NCBI GenBank assembly: GCA_947359465.1
Contig: OX375879.1
Span: 91,128,578 to 91,192,577, forward strand
DNA from: Metellina segmentata
Taxonomy: Eukaryota > Arthropoda > Arachnida > Araneae > Tetragnathidae
Reading direction: 5' to 3'
DNA length: 64,000 bases
This document shows positions 36,058 to 46,931 of this stretch, piece after piece. The notes under the pieces were generated by a model. That model saw only the letters and a program-made list of their open reading frames with translations. It had not been told where the DNA came from and searched no databases. Every line of letters begins with the position of its first letter. The first letter of the stretch is position 1. The translations under genes were made by a program, and so were the position numbers.

Positions 36058-37396
36058 TGTACAAAGGACGTTCCATAAAAACTCAGAGTAAAATCATAAA
36101 AAATCAAGAAATATATTTACAGAAAAAAATACATCATACTTTTTCAAAATACCTTCCATCGGATGATATGCAACGGTCCCATCGTTCAACCCACTTTTTA
36201 AAACAAGTAGAGGAGCCTTTTTCTGGAAGCTGCTTCAAAGAACCCTGCATTGCTGAAATAACTTCAGAATCTGTATTAATTTTTTTAACACGGAGCTTCT
36301 CCTTCAACGTCGGAAGCAGACAGAAATCGCATGGTGCGAGACTGGACTGTAAGGGGGATGTGGCATGATTTTAATATTGCATTTACTAAGATATTGCTGA
36401 ACACAGAAGTAGCGACATGCCAGCGAGCATTATCGTAATGTAATGTCCAATTCCCTAACAGTTCATGTCGCTTTCTCGATATGTGCTGTCGCAAAATTTT
36501 CAAAACTGAAATATAATATTCACCATCCACAGTAGTTTTTGGAGGCACAGCATGCTGATAGATTACACCTTTATGATCAAAGAAAATAATCATCATGACC
36601 TTTCCAGCAGATTTGGTTTGTCGGATTTTTATCGGAGGCAGAGAATCAGTGTATTTCCATACACTTGTTACGGATTTGGTAAGGGAATCAAAATGATGCA
36701 CCCAAGTTTTATCACCTGTTATTACAGTCTTTAGAAAATTCGGATAATTTTGAAGCATCGGTTTCCATTCACAACATTGGTGAATTCTTGTTTGCATTTG
36801 TTCTTTAGTAAGGTGATGAAGATCTGGAGCAAACATGGCGAAGCTGTAAATTGTTGCGTAGAATGCGAAAGATCGGCGTTTTCGAAATGTTAGTTGATGC
36901 CGCTATCTCCTCACATGTCATTCGCCGATTTTCTTGCAAGATTGCCCACACAGTGTTAACATTTCGATCATTCACTACACTTTCTGGTCGGCCAGGCTTA
37001 GGAGTCAGTTGTGCAGACAAACGTCCTTTTTGTAATCCTCATGCCATCTAAAAATCGTAGACTCACCCAAATATTTGCCTTTGTAAGCTTCTTTCATTGC
37101 TTCATTAACTAAACTGTTTCTGGAGCTGTTTTGCCAAAACGATAGCAAAATTTTATGGCAGAACTCATTTCGTTTTTTAACTTTAAATCACTCACCTCCA
37201 TTTCTGTAGGACAAAGAAAAACAGTTCTTTGAACAAGCACGAAACTAGGAAAATAAAATCGTCTGCTTCGTTTAGAATCTTTATAATTGTACAATAACAG
37301 TTTGAAAAAATCGCCTGCACTTCTATATTTATAGTTTCGCGGTGTTGCCACTACGTAAAAAAATTACTCACAGTTTTTATTGCATGCCCTTTGTCC
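36058..37396 (-). mobile_element. mariner-family transposon
   Basis: The left end (TGTACAAAGGACG, then TTCCATAAAAACTCAGAGTAA) is inverted at the right (GGACAAAGGGCATGC, then AATAAAAACTGTGAGTAA). TA lies outside both ends (36056-36057, 37397-37398). Length is about 1.34 kb, with one transposase frame on the minus strand, typical for mariner. Confidence 0.88.
36134..37201 (-). pseudogene. mariner transposase (DD34D type), frameshifted
   Basis: The start at 37201 (MEVSDLK) matches the usual mariner N-terminus. Helix-turn-helix regions follow (MSSAIKFCYRFGKTA; MTCEEIAASTNISKT). Then comes the catalytic domain with the first Asp in VITGDKTWVHHFD and the second in HYDNARWH. Near 36340-36370 two small frame changes occur, and the second removes one base of the GAT codon for the third catalytic Asp. 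The downstream frame then continues as LAPCDF, LLPTLKEKL, and WVERWDRCISSDGRYFE to a stop at 36134-36136. In-frame stops also occur near 37000. The restored length is close to the usual ~345 residues. This copy is inactive. Confidence 0.88.
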
Positions 37397-37398
37397 TA

Positions 37399-38184
37399 TA
37401 ATCAATTAAATAGTGATAGAAATAATAGGTGGATGTCGTGGATGTTATATCTTTATTTTGCAACAAATTCTGTTTATCGCCTTTGAGCTCTTTCCAAAAT
37501 GAATCCTTTCTACTCTACTGCCTCAATTTGTAGGTTTTCCCGAGTAAAAATCAGATTAATTATCTTTATGAGAAGCCATATTGCTGATTTCTTTCTAAAG
37601 GAATAGTAATTATGCTTCAATGGCACAGTATTCTATTTTAGACACATTGTCTCGTTACTAGTAATCCTTTTAGTCTATGCTATCTTAATTCCAATGTTCT
37701 ATTTCGATAGCGTTGATTAATCTAATTATCGATTGACTGTGCAAGACAAACGCCAATACTAAGAACTAAAAAGAAATTTCTGTCAAAAAAAGAATGATTT
37801 TTGACAATTTCTCTCCCTTTACCCATTATATGTTAAACAATTATCTGTAGAAGGGTCGTCTCATTTATACCAATAATGATTATGCTTCACACGGTCTTAA
37901 ACTGATATAGTTTCGTATATATTTTCAAGGAAATATATATGTGTTTAATAGAATATATTTACAAATTTTTCGTCAGTGGACTTTATTGTCTGAGATCTTA
38001 TAAATTCAATGCTCTTGCATTATTTAATTATAAGCTTTGAAATCAATTTTTTATTAGTTCTCAATATTTATCTAAATAATAAGAACTCTACAAAAATATT
38101 TATTTTGCTAGCCATTTTTCTCTGAATAAGAGAAGAATAACTAATTTAAAAAGTTCAATCTCCAAAATACGAATCAGGTTTAAA
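37399..38184. other. AT-rich non-coding stretch
   Basis: No feature recognised. Confidence 0.45.
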
Positions 38185-38430
38185 GTTGGTAGTCAAATTT
38201 ATGTCGCACTGGAGCACTACACATCGCTAATGGTGACTTCCAGGGATCAATATCGAAAGGATGATCCGAGAACAGCACCTGGTAATTTTGAACCACTGTC
38301 AAATGACGAGGTAAACATTTGAGCTGGCACCGTATACCTTAGACTTTCATACTACGCCAAAGAGAGGACATTTGAAACCCCACGACAGATTTAACATGCA
38401 CCAGCTCCACATACAGGACGGACCGTGTTT
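38185..38430 (-). repeat. SINE copy, head missing
   Basis: Carries the body landmarks of the tRNA-derived SINE seen many times near the right end, here in minus orientation: GTCGCACTGGAGCA.TACA, GGATCAATATCGAAAGGATGA, GAACAGCACCTGGTAATTTT, GAGCTGGCACC, AGGACATTTGAAACC, CACGACAGATTTAA. The tRNA-like head is not recognisable. Confidence 0.65.
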
Positions 38431-39784
38431 ACAATTAAGAGTAAATAGCAAGAGATTACCTACAAATTTCTGCAAACTTCAATACATTTAACAATAATAT
38501 GTTTCGGCTTAGTCATCATAATTTTACTTCAACAGAAAACGTTACAGGGTAGTGTGTAAATGTGTATTTCTATAAAGTGGTTACATAATGGTGAAATCAC
38601 CAATCTACTATATCGCTCGAACCAATCAGATGTTGAATCAATGGATGGATGTCCTCTTTCCCGTTCACCAATCAGAAGATGAATGTTCGTTTCCACTCGG
38701 CAAACGAAAGTAGTCTGTGTCACGTTTTTACTAGTTTTGGTCACGTGATCCTTATCAAATTAAAGGTAACCATTGACCACATTGCTGTACTTCCTTTGTG
38801 CTTCAACTTTGATTAAGTTGGACATTTACGAAAAATATATCTTTAGCGTAATATTGATAACGGGAAATGATGAGATTCGATCGAAAGCAAACAATCAAAC
38901 CTTATGCTTAGCTTTTGATAACCTTACAAGTCAACACCAATCGCCTGTTTCTTTTCCTCAGACAAAACAATGTAAATCCCTTTTAGCCTTAAGTTATAAA
39001 AAAAAAAGACCCAATTGCATTCAAACTGGAAGCTCTAAGGATGATCCAAACGCTGTCTTAGAGCTTAGTGACAGTTTTTTTACATAGGCTGAAAAATGCG
39101 GAGGGAACAATGCACCATACTCAAGGACACACTGTGAACATAATTTGAACTGGATGTAATTAATTTTAAAGCATAATGTAGGGGAGAATATTATGTGCTT
39201 AAAGTACCCATTGCACATGGCACAGTTAACCAATCACAGTACGGAATTTTTTGTGGCTGAATGGTTTGGGCATTAGTATTTTCTGGTTGGCTTTTGAGGA
39301 GAAAATCGAAGACATAAACATTGAAACTGACGTTTTACTTCTAATTACAGAAAGGAAATCGTCGATTTTGCTTCAAGTTTTATGGATTTTATGCCTTCGA
39401 ATTTTTCTGAACTTGAATTTCGTTTTTTATCAGGGAATGCCGGGAATTGGGCTTCCATAGACACAACGCTATGGAAAAAATTGTTGTGAAATCTGTTTTA
39501 GTGAAATTTTGTTACCTATTTTTTTGTAATTTATGGAACATTATTTATTTTTATTTTTTGATATTGTACTAAAGACAAATTCCAATTTTGTACAGAAAAA
39601 GGGAATGAGAAATCTAGCTTGCCAAATAATTCGTCTCAGTCGAATATTGACTTTGTCTAACCGTATGTCTTCAATTAGAAATTAATTTTAATACACACTG
39701 ATTAGTTTCATATGAACGATAACATATTTATGTCCATTTCTAGGTTGTTGACATCTTACCAAACGTCTCAAATCAATAGTCCTA
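38431..39784. other. Unassigned stretch
   Basis: Contains two CCAATCAG boxes (about 38633 and 38668) and GTCACGTGATCC (38740-38751) within ~120 bp, a promoter-like cluster with no gene attached. A plus-strand frame at 38773-39087 follows but has no recognisable domain. Confidence 0.3.
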
Positions 39785-40284
39785 CACTGGCGCGTAAAAC
39801 GTAAGGGACAGCATGGTCTTCAGTTAATACCTTTGTAGTGATGTGACTTGGATGCGGAAAAATTATACAAAAGGTACATCAGGAGTTACCGAATCGAAAA
39901 GTAAAAACAAAACGATAACAAGAAGAGAAACGAACATTAAAAATTTGATGCGAACGTCATTGCACTGAGAGTTAAGAGATAGAAGGGTAACTGTGAAAAC
40001 CTACAAAAAGATTATAGGTGGTGTTTGTAGGCTGTATGACAGTCTCGAACACTGATTCTGATACACCGACGTTTGCATACAGACAATGAAGTGGCAGACG
40101 AGTTCCTGTAGTAACAGAATCCATTCCTATGCCAGATTCTCTGACATTACGATTCCAAAATTTGAAATTGCACCAGTTTTCTACCGAATATCCTCTGCTA
40201 TGCTAATTGACACAGGCTGCCGCGCTTATTTTTGATATTGTAACCTCTAAAAATACAGTGTTCCTTAAGTTTTGTATGCCAATA
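39785..40284. mobile_element. Short Tc1-like non-autonomous element
   Basis: The left end CACTGGCGCGTAAAACGTAA pairs with a right end whose reverse complement is TTGGCATACAAAACTTAAGG. About 500 bp with no transposase frame. The ends are related to the solo end at 21344. Confidence 0.45.
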
Positions 40285-41414
40285 TAATTATCTCTCAGAC
40301 GAAATGGTTATCCATTACCTACTCGCGACAATGTTAGCTAGAAGACACAAAAAGGGACTTAGGAATTTATGAACGCTGGTAATAAATCGTTTATTGCGCT
40401 CTCGAGATTTACAGTCCACATAAAACCCTACTCTTTTTACGAGATCTCTTTTGTTCATTTTTGAGGTATAGTTTGGTTCTTAGAAAAGGGGAAGGATTAA
40501 CAATATCTAATAACCGTATCCCACTTTTTCATAACCTGAATCATCTAATACTTTTTACATACTTTGGTTCTACCGATTCATAAACTAAAAATCTATCTGT
40601 TGAGTGATACAAAATTAAGGTTCATACAGAACAATTTTTATATTTTGGATCTCTCGTTTATAGCTTGAATTTCTCGCTCATCTTTAGTTAAAACTTTCAT
40701 ATTATACGATAAAGGTTTTTTTCCCTTAAGAATTACAATAATTATTTGCTTATTGCATTCTAACGCACGCTTGTAAGACTGAATTGGGTCTTTTGTTTGT
40801 AAGAGAAGAATTTTCAGTTTCAACAAACAAACCAGATGGTCTGAGAATAATTTTAAGTTCTGCTGTCCAAATGATCTAGCATAATACAGATCGGGATTAT
40901 CTTAAAATGTAGTTAACGACCACATTTTAGGTTACGTTTGCTGTTAATCTAATTGGTTTTGACCAATCAACTATCAATTCGGAAATTTTGCTGTCGAAGT
41001 GCTAAAATCGTATTCGAAAAAGATGCAAACTGGCGTCACGTTTAGAATACTTGCAGGAAATGTACGTACTTAAAAGGTTGTAACATTTTTTAAATATGTA
41101 GTACAGGTAACGCATCTGAAAGATCATTTCTAAAAGATCACCGCTGCGAGCACCTACTTAGAAACTAAACATAAGACTACTGCCAAACTAAGATTAAGGC
41201 TGATAAAAACGTTGCTCACATACTTGTGGATCTTAAATTCTGCACCTTATTGATACCTTAAGCAAATTGCAATAGCGCTTGTGAATATATCATCTCTGTA
41301 TGTATAGTTTAATTTGGTGTTCGCTACCACCTATAAACATTTGTACAGGAATTTTTCTGATACCTTCTATATAATCTATACGTGCTAAAATGTTATTCAA
41401 ATTTTATCCGTACA
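40285..41414. other. AT-rich non-coding stretch
   Basis: No gene supported. The minus-strand frame at 40638-40826 lacks motifs. Confidence 0.4.
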
Positions 41415-41580
41415 ACCGTGGTGATCCAGTTTGTAGTTACAGAGTAGCTACCTGAAGGCTGCGAGTTCAAGACTCGATCCAACCAAAGACCATTGCATAT
41501 GTGATCGTATCTATATTAGCTTCAAATGTCCTCCCTTTGGCGTGGTGTCGAAGTTTGGGGAGTAGTTTGCCAGCTCACAG
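41415..41580 (+). repeat. SINE copy, plus orientation, head and partial body
   Basis: tRNA-like head with B-box-like GAGTTCAAGACTC, then GATCCAACCAAAGACC, TCAAATGTCCTCCC, GGCGTGGTGTCGAAGTTTGG and CCAGCTCAC, following the same order as the other SINE copies read head to tail. Confidence 0.55.
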
Positions 41581-41599
41581 ACTGGGAACGCGTGTTAAA

Positions 41600-41984
41600 T
41601 TTCCGTACAGTCGTGGGTATGCCCACTGCGCTAGCGACTTGCAAATTGAAGGTGGTGCAGGTTCAGTTTCTCGCTCTGACTTCTCGTTTCTGTGTCGAAA
41701 TTTTTTTGTGTGCATATCTATCACTTGATCTTTGTATTGCGTTTGGCGCAGCATGGTCAAACATGGAACTTGCGATATAAAATATAACCAACCCTTCGAG
41801 ACAACCTGAACCGTCACCAATAGACCATTGTTGTAGCTTTAATGTGATATAAATTCAACTACCCGCTCACCTAAGTACCATGCAAAGTTAAGTAATCATT
41901 AAAAATAAAATTATACATTGATACAAAATTGAAGAGCTCGTAAATCAACAGTTTGAGCTTACTTTCAATGGGTGTAGGTAAGGT
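41600..41984. other. Mixed repeat fragments
   Basis: Contains a B-box-like GCAGGTTCAGTTTC (about 41657) and a reverse-oriented TTTGGCGCAGCATGGTCAAA (about 41738), related to the dispersed GCGCAAGGGCCAT family. No gene. Confidence 0.35.
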
Positions 41985-42133
41985 AGGTAATTTTAGTTAA
42001 CGTCACACTAGATCAACACAACGGGCTATTGACGACGGTCCGGGATCAGTCTCTTAAGGGAAAGATCCGAGAACAACACCTCGTAATTTTGAACCACGGT
42101 CAGATGACGAAGCAACGCCTGAGCTGGCACCCC
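41985..42133 (-). repeat. SINE copy interrupted by the Maverick-like element, tail-side half
   Basis: Minus-oriented SINE tail and body (AACGTCACACTAGATCAACA, GACGACGGTCCGGGATC, GAAAGATCCGAGAACAACAC, GAGCTGGCACCCC) stop abruptly at the element's left end. The rest of the same SINE resumes at 57599 with CACCCCACTCTCCAAACTTC, in register with intact copies. Confidence 0.85.
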
Positions 42134-42165
42134 AGTAGTAAGCAGAGGTACTGGTGAGACGAAAG

Positions 42166-43074
42166 TGACGTCATCAAAAGGGGGCGTGGCATCGTGACGT
42201 CACAACGTGACGTCATCATAACCGGAAGTGACGTATTGATTGTTGAGTTGAGGAGTATGGGTCCTGCTGCTGAACAAAAACATTAGGGTCGAGTGGAGTT
42301 GAGATGTTGGTTTTGGTTTCAGGTTTTTTTATAGTTTATCTATTGTGGAATGGCAACAGGCGGTGCTGTTAGTTTCGGTTTCAGTTTGGGACTTGAGATT
42401 TTTCTGAAATTTTGATGTGACGTGTGGACTTGAGTTGAGGTGTAGGAGAACTGCTGCTAAATAAAAACATGAGGGTCGAGTGGAGTTGAGTTGTTTTAAT
42501 TTATTTTTGAGTTTATCTGCTGTTGATTGGCAACAGGTGGTGTGTTTACGATAGGAACGGTTTGTTTACATTTTTGGACTTGCGATTTTTCTCAGAGATT
42601 TCACTGTGACGTCATACAGAGTTAAGTTGGGTTGTCAGATTCCTGCTTCTACAACCTTTAAATAATTTCTATTTCTAGAAATGGAGTTGAGTTGTTTTAA
42701 TTTCAATTTTATGAATTCCATGGAAGCTTTGATACGGATGAGTGGCAACAACAATTGTGACGTCACTGGGACTTGAGATTTTTTTCTTAGATTTTGATGT
42801 GACGTCATGTGGAGTAAAGTTGAGATGTAGGATTCCTACTTCTATTACTTTCAATAATTTCTATTTTCCAGGAATGGAGTTGTGTTTTTTTTGTATGAAT
42901 ATGGAAGTTTCTTTACGGATGAGTGGCAATAGGTTAGTTTTATTTAATTGGGAATGGTCATTCTGTGACGTCAGATTACTTGTTAGAACATGTAGGTACC
43001 TAATCACAGCGATTTGTCTACGAACGTAAGCGCGGAGGAATACAAGTCGAGGAGTGACGTTGTGAATGACGTCA
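42166..43074. promoter_or_regulatory. Cluster of eight TGACGTCA (CRE/ATF) palindromes, left end
   Basis: Exact TGACGTCA octamers lie at 42166, 42195, 42208, 42607, 42758, 42800, 42966 and 43067. Half-site variants occur near 42229 (TGACGTAT), 42418 (TGACGTGT) and 43054 (TGACGTTG). The block ends just upstream of the ALKBH2-like frame. TGACGTCA is the consensus for CREB/ATF bZIP factors. Function as enhancer or promoter is inferred. A short frame at 42742-43029 in this block looks spurious. Confidence 0.75.
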
Positions 43075-43368
43075 CAAGAGAATTACACATGACTAAGAAT
43101 TATGTTTTTGCACGTGTAGGTTAAAGAGAAGGAACGGACGTATACAAGGAGTCATCGATAAAAGTGATTCATAAGAAAATTAAAGATTAGCTTAAACTAC
43201 TGAAGTACACGTGTTGTGGTATCTGAAAATGTTAGGGACCAAACAAAAGAAAGTGATTATACTATTTGATAACTAAGAGGCTTTTAAAAGCATAATTGAA
43301 CTTGTTTCTTGGGTCTTTGAATAACTGCTTCTCTGGATTTTTGCCCTTCTACTGTTTTTAGATATATC

Positions 43369-43993
43369 ATGAATTCTAGTGATATTAGACCTGCAAAGAA
43401 AATTCGAACAGACAAAGAACAGTGTTTTCAGAAATACTGTAAAGATTCTTTATGCTATGAATATGGTAAATTGTTTGCAGATTGTGTTGGTTGGTCATAT
43501 TTCCGTCGATTGGAAAACGAATTAACGTATTTAAAGAAAGTGGAAACTACTATAGAAATTTACGGTAAGAAACATACTGTGCCTCGACAACTTGTAGCAT
43601 ACGGGGACGAAGGTATATGCTATACCTTTAGTGGATCTTGTATTGCAGCCAAGCCCTGGTTTCCTTTACTGTTGGAAATAAAGGGTGAAGTGGAATGAAT
43701 AATTAATTTTGTGTTGATGAACTGTTAGAAAGATGGTAAGGATTGTATTAGGTGCACATAAAGACAACGAGAAGGACTTGGATCATAATGCACCCATAGC
43801 GTCTGTTTCATTTGGACAAAAAAGACAGTTTGTGTTTTCTAGAAAGAACTACAACTCTTTAAAAATTGTTCTGGAAAATGTAAGCTTACTTGTAATGATT
43901 TAGCCAACAAACAAATTTTGGTTACACAGCTTGCCCCGTGGAAATGCATTATGCCCTAGAATTAACTTAACGTTTCGAAAATGTATTGTATAA
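43369..43993 (+). pseudogene. ALKBH2-like DNA dioxygenase, disrupted (left arm)
   Basis: AlkB enzymes are Fe(II)/2-oxoglutarate oxygenases that remove alkyl groups from DNA bases. The first 109 codons are open and include VPRQLVAYGDEGICYTFSG and KPWFP, closely matching the ALKBH2 nucleotide-recognition region. The homology continues past the stop: INFVLMN, then the iron-binding HxD as H-K-D (codons 43757-43765), SVSFG, the distal His in HSLP (43925) and the 2OG-binding PRINLTFRK near the end. Lesions are TGA at 43696, TAG at 43726, an extra base near 43750 and TAG at 43901. About 208 codons would be full length, against 261 in human ALKBH2. All metal ligands survive, so decay is recent or the stops matter less than they appear. 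The right arm carries the same lesions. Confidence 0.85.
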
Positions 43994-45853
43994 ATTAGTG
44001 ATAATCCCCATATGTACCCCCCTGAACTGGAACGCAGTGTAAATAGGAATGTACACTAAACGATATTTGGAAAACGTTACAATTAATATTTATGCCTTTG
44101 TGAATATTATTTTTTATACTTACTTCTTATTGTTATTTTAAAGAAACTTTTATGCGTGTCTTACTACATACACTGCATTTTGGATTTTTTTTTTAAACTA
44201 AATACTAATTTAAAAAAATGTGTCTTTTACAATGCAAGATCTGAAATGAAATTTTATTTGCTATAAATATTTATGTTTTTTTAATTTAGATGCTTTCACT
44301 TAAACACTAATTATAAATTAGATGCTATAGCACATATTTTATTGCAGAATTTATTTTTAAATAACGTACCCTTAAATAAAAGTACAAAAATCTTTTTTTC
44401 TTTTATTTGAAAACTTTGCAAGACCCATACTATGAACATGTTTCCTTGTAAATTTTTTTTAATTGAACCAAAGAAAACTCACCCATATACCACAGAAGTA
44501 CAACACGGGACTTACAGAAGTAAGTTGATTAAACAAAGAAACAGTGGAACAAAGTTAATTAAACTTACAAAGTTGGATGACTTTAACAAATGAGTAGAAA
44601 CGCAAATGACTCCTTGTTCATTTGAAGAAGGTATAATTGTATTGAAATCAAACCATATATTATTTTTTATTTATTCTTTCCTTGCCATATTATTTTTTTA
44701 TTTAAATAAATCTGTCTGAAATTTTGTGATTTAATTTTTTAGATTTACAAACTTTTTTTAATGAAATTTTCTTTTATTTATTGTAAAATCTTAAGATGCT
44801 TTTACACCAAAATTAGATACTATTACACATATTTTAATAATGATTTTGAAAAAATACGATTGAAACATATAAATTAGCTATTATCCAAATTTTAAATGCA
44901 GATTACAAAAAAATTATTTTTGATTTACAATTAAGACATTTAGCAGTTTAATTTCTTGAAGCGTGTTTTTATGTAAGAAAAAAAAATTAAGAAGAAACCT
45001 GTAAAAGTAAAATATTTTTTACCTTTAGTTGAAACTTTGCAAAACCCATACTATGAAGATGTTTACTTGTACATTTGAAGTAGTCAAAATGAATATTAAT
45101 AAACTTTTAGTCCTTGAAGTTCTAAATAAAATGTTCTTTTTTCTAATGCTCTTGCAAACCATACATTTTACTAAACATATGAACTAATTTTTATTTACTT
45201 GAAAACCTTGTGTATGTTATGTAGTTTAAATTTGCAGAGCCATATGCCAATTTTGTACAAGTATTTTACAAGATACTTTGTATAGGTGTTTTATAATTTC
45301 AGTTATACTACATTGCTACGTTATATGGATAGTAAGTGCGTTTTGTGATATTGAAAATAATGTGTACACTTCTAGGTTGCTAAACAAAATAATTATTGCA
45401 CTTTCTTGATAGTTAATGCAAATCTAAAGATTTACTCACACCACTGATAGTTTTACACATGAGTAAAATTAAATTACAACTGAAAATTTTAAATACTAAT
45501 TAATTTTTATATGAACAAATACCATTGAAATAATGTTTAAATATGAATTCTATGTATTTCTTCATACAATCTCTGCTAAAAACAAACTGTTCTAAAACAT
45601 ATTGAAAAATAATTCTAAAACATATTGAAAAATAATTCTAAAACATATTGAAAGAAGTCATACTGAAACAAAGTAAACTATATAACAGTTTTTAATTGAA
45701 AAAAAAAACAGGATTCATATATTTTACACAAAGTAATGCATTATAGCAAAAACAAAAGAACGTATTTTTTACATGCTTGCATTTTTTAAGAGACATATAT
45801 TTCCTATGAGCAAGTTATTAAATGCCGTCACCACAGCTTTTGGGCAATGCAAA
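43994..45853. other. AT-rich arm interval without a recognised gene
   Basis: Mostly A/T tracts. A short plus-strand open segment near 44462-44583 (EPKKTHPYTTEVQHGTYRSK, ending TKLDDFNK) may be a coding relic but has no start codon or known homology. A 22-bp unit ending AATAATTCTAAAACATATTG is repeated three times near 45594-45650. Mirrored at about 53879-55738. Confidence 0.45.
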
Positions 45854-46315
45854 TTATTTTTGTGATGACCACATGATAGGTTTTTGGATCTTTTTGTTGC
45901 TGCTTAGAGCACATAGTGCATCGAATTTGGGACACCCAAAGTGTTCCAAGTTCATGTTCGGAATATTCAATGCATCTAAGCGTTGCTTCTCAACACAACC
46001 ACCTTTGTAAGCTACTAGGTACTGAGAGGCACTCTTTGTCTGCTTGTACAATTCCAAAAGTTTAGAGTCTAGACTTTCTAAGGAAGACACGTTTTCCCAT
46101 GCTATGGGACATAAATGAAGTCCACACACATAATTTTCGACATATCGCACAGTTTTACGATCTTTGGCACTAAGTTTATACTTATAAGGCGATAGGTTAA
46201 AACGAATACTTGAAGCTACTTGCGATTTTATACTGATGTATCCGTATTCACGTACTAAGAAACCTTCCTTAGTCTGAAATCCATCAAAATCCATAATTGC
46301 ACAGACATTAAACAT
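45854..46315 (-). CDS. Conserved protein of unknown function, 153 aa (left arm)
   Basis: Intact frame, identical in the other arm. Landmarks: N-terminal MDFDGFQTKEGFLVREYGYI, a central GLHLCPIAW, then QYLVAYKGGCVEKQRL and a C-terminal LEHFGCPKFDALC. This arrangement (acidic D.DGF start, hydrophobic strand, central W, YKG..K...L, and GCPKFDAL) recalls a family I associate with invertebrate mobile-element and virus-like loci and that may have an RNase H-like nuclease fold. I cannot name it with confidence and the catalytic residues are not certain. It is transcribed divergently from the IAP gene, with a ~616-bp spacer between starts, so the two may share regulatory sequence. Confidence 0.7.
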   Translation of the reverse strand: MFNVCAIMDFDGFQTKEGFLVREYGYISIKSQVASSIRFNLSPYKYKLSAKDRKTVRYVENYVCGLHLCPIAWENVSSLESLDSKLLELYKQTKSASQYLVAYKGGCVEKQRLDALNIPNMNLEHFGCPKFDALCALSSNKKIQKPIMWSSQK

Positions 46316-46931
46316 GGCTATTGAAAAACGTTATCTGTTCTTGGGGAAAATAATTGTAAACTGAAGACATGAAGAACTGAACTATATAACACCATACACT
46401 TACTAATCAGTAAAGTTAATCTTATTTCAGTCCTATCTTTTGTGAGTGACAATGAACTCGTAAGTGAAGAATGTACCCAGAAAACACGTGCTTGTGATAA
46501 TGCGACGAGTGCAACTTTATGCTAGAATACAGGATTTTAACAAAAGGGGTATGCTTAAATGTGCATGTAATTTGTCCTTTTTTTTTTTTTTTTTGCTCCA
46601 TCACGTTGATGAGCTCAATACAATTCAATTCGATGACTAAACATGAGCAAGAAAAGAAATATGTAACCAAATATAATTTATATAAGAGAAACTTGTTTAC
46701 TTTCTTTAAAGTATACTCATTTCTCTTGATTATGTAGTTTTATTTTTCTAAATTTACATCAGCAAAATTGAATTATTTTTTTAGGGGAACAAATCTTTGC
46801 CTTTTGTTGAACAGAAATTAGTATCTTTGACTAGTATCAAATTTCTTAAAAATTGACGAAGATATCCTTTATGAGGGGGTTTAACTCAGTAGGTCTTATA
46901 ATTTTACAATTAAGAGTAACAGATCAGTATA
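46316..46931. promoter_or_regulatory. Divergent intergenic spacer between 153-aa and IAP genes (left arm)
   Basis: The two intact arm genes start at either end of this interval, so promoters for both must lie here or within it. An 18-bp T run lies at 46577-46594 and TATATAA-like sequence occurs near 46677-46684. Short frames inside are not supported as genes. Confidence 0.4.

Noticed and set aside
42742..43029. 95-codon open frame in the left end block (and mirror 56703-56990)
   Set aside because: It overlaps the CRE cluster, has odd composition (many aromatic, Cys and Thr residues) and no motif. Identity in both arms follows from the arm duplication, not from selection.
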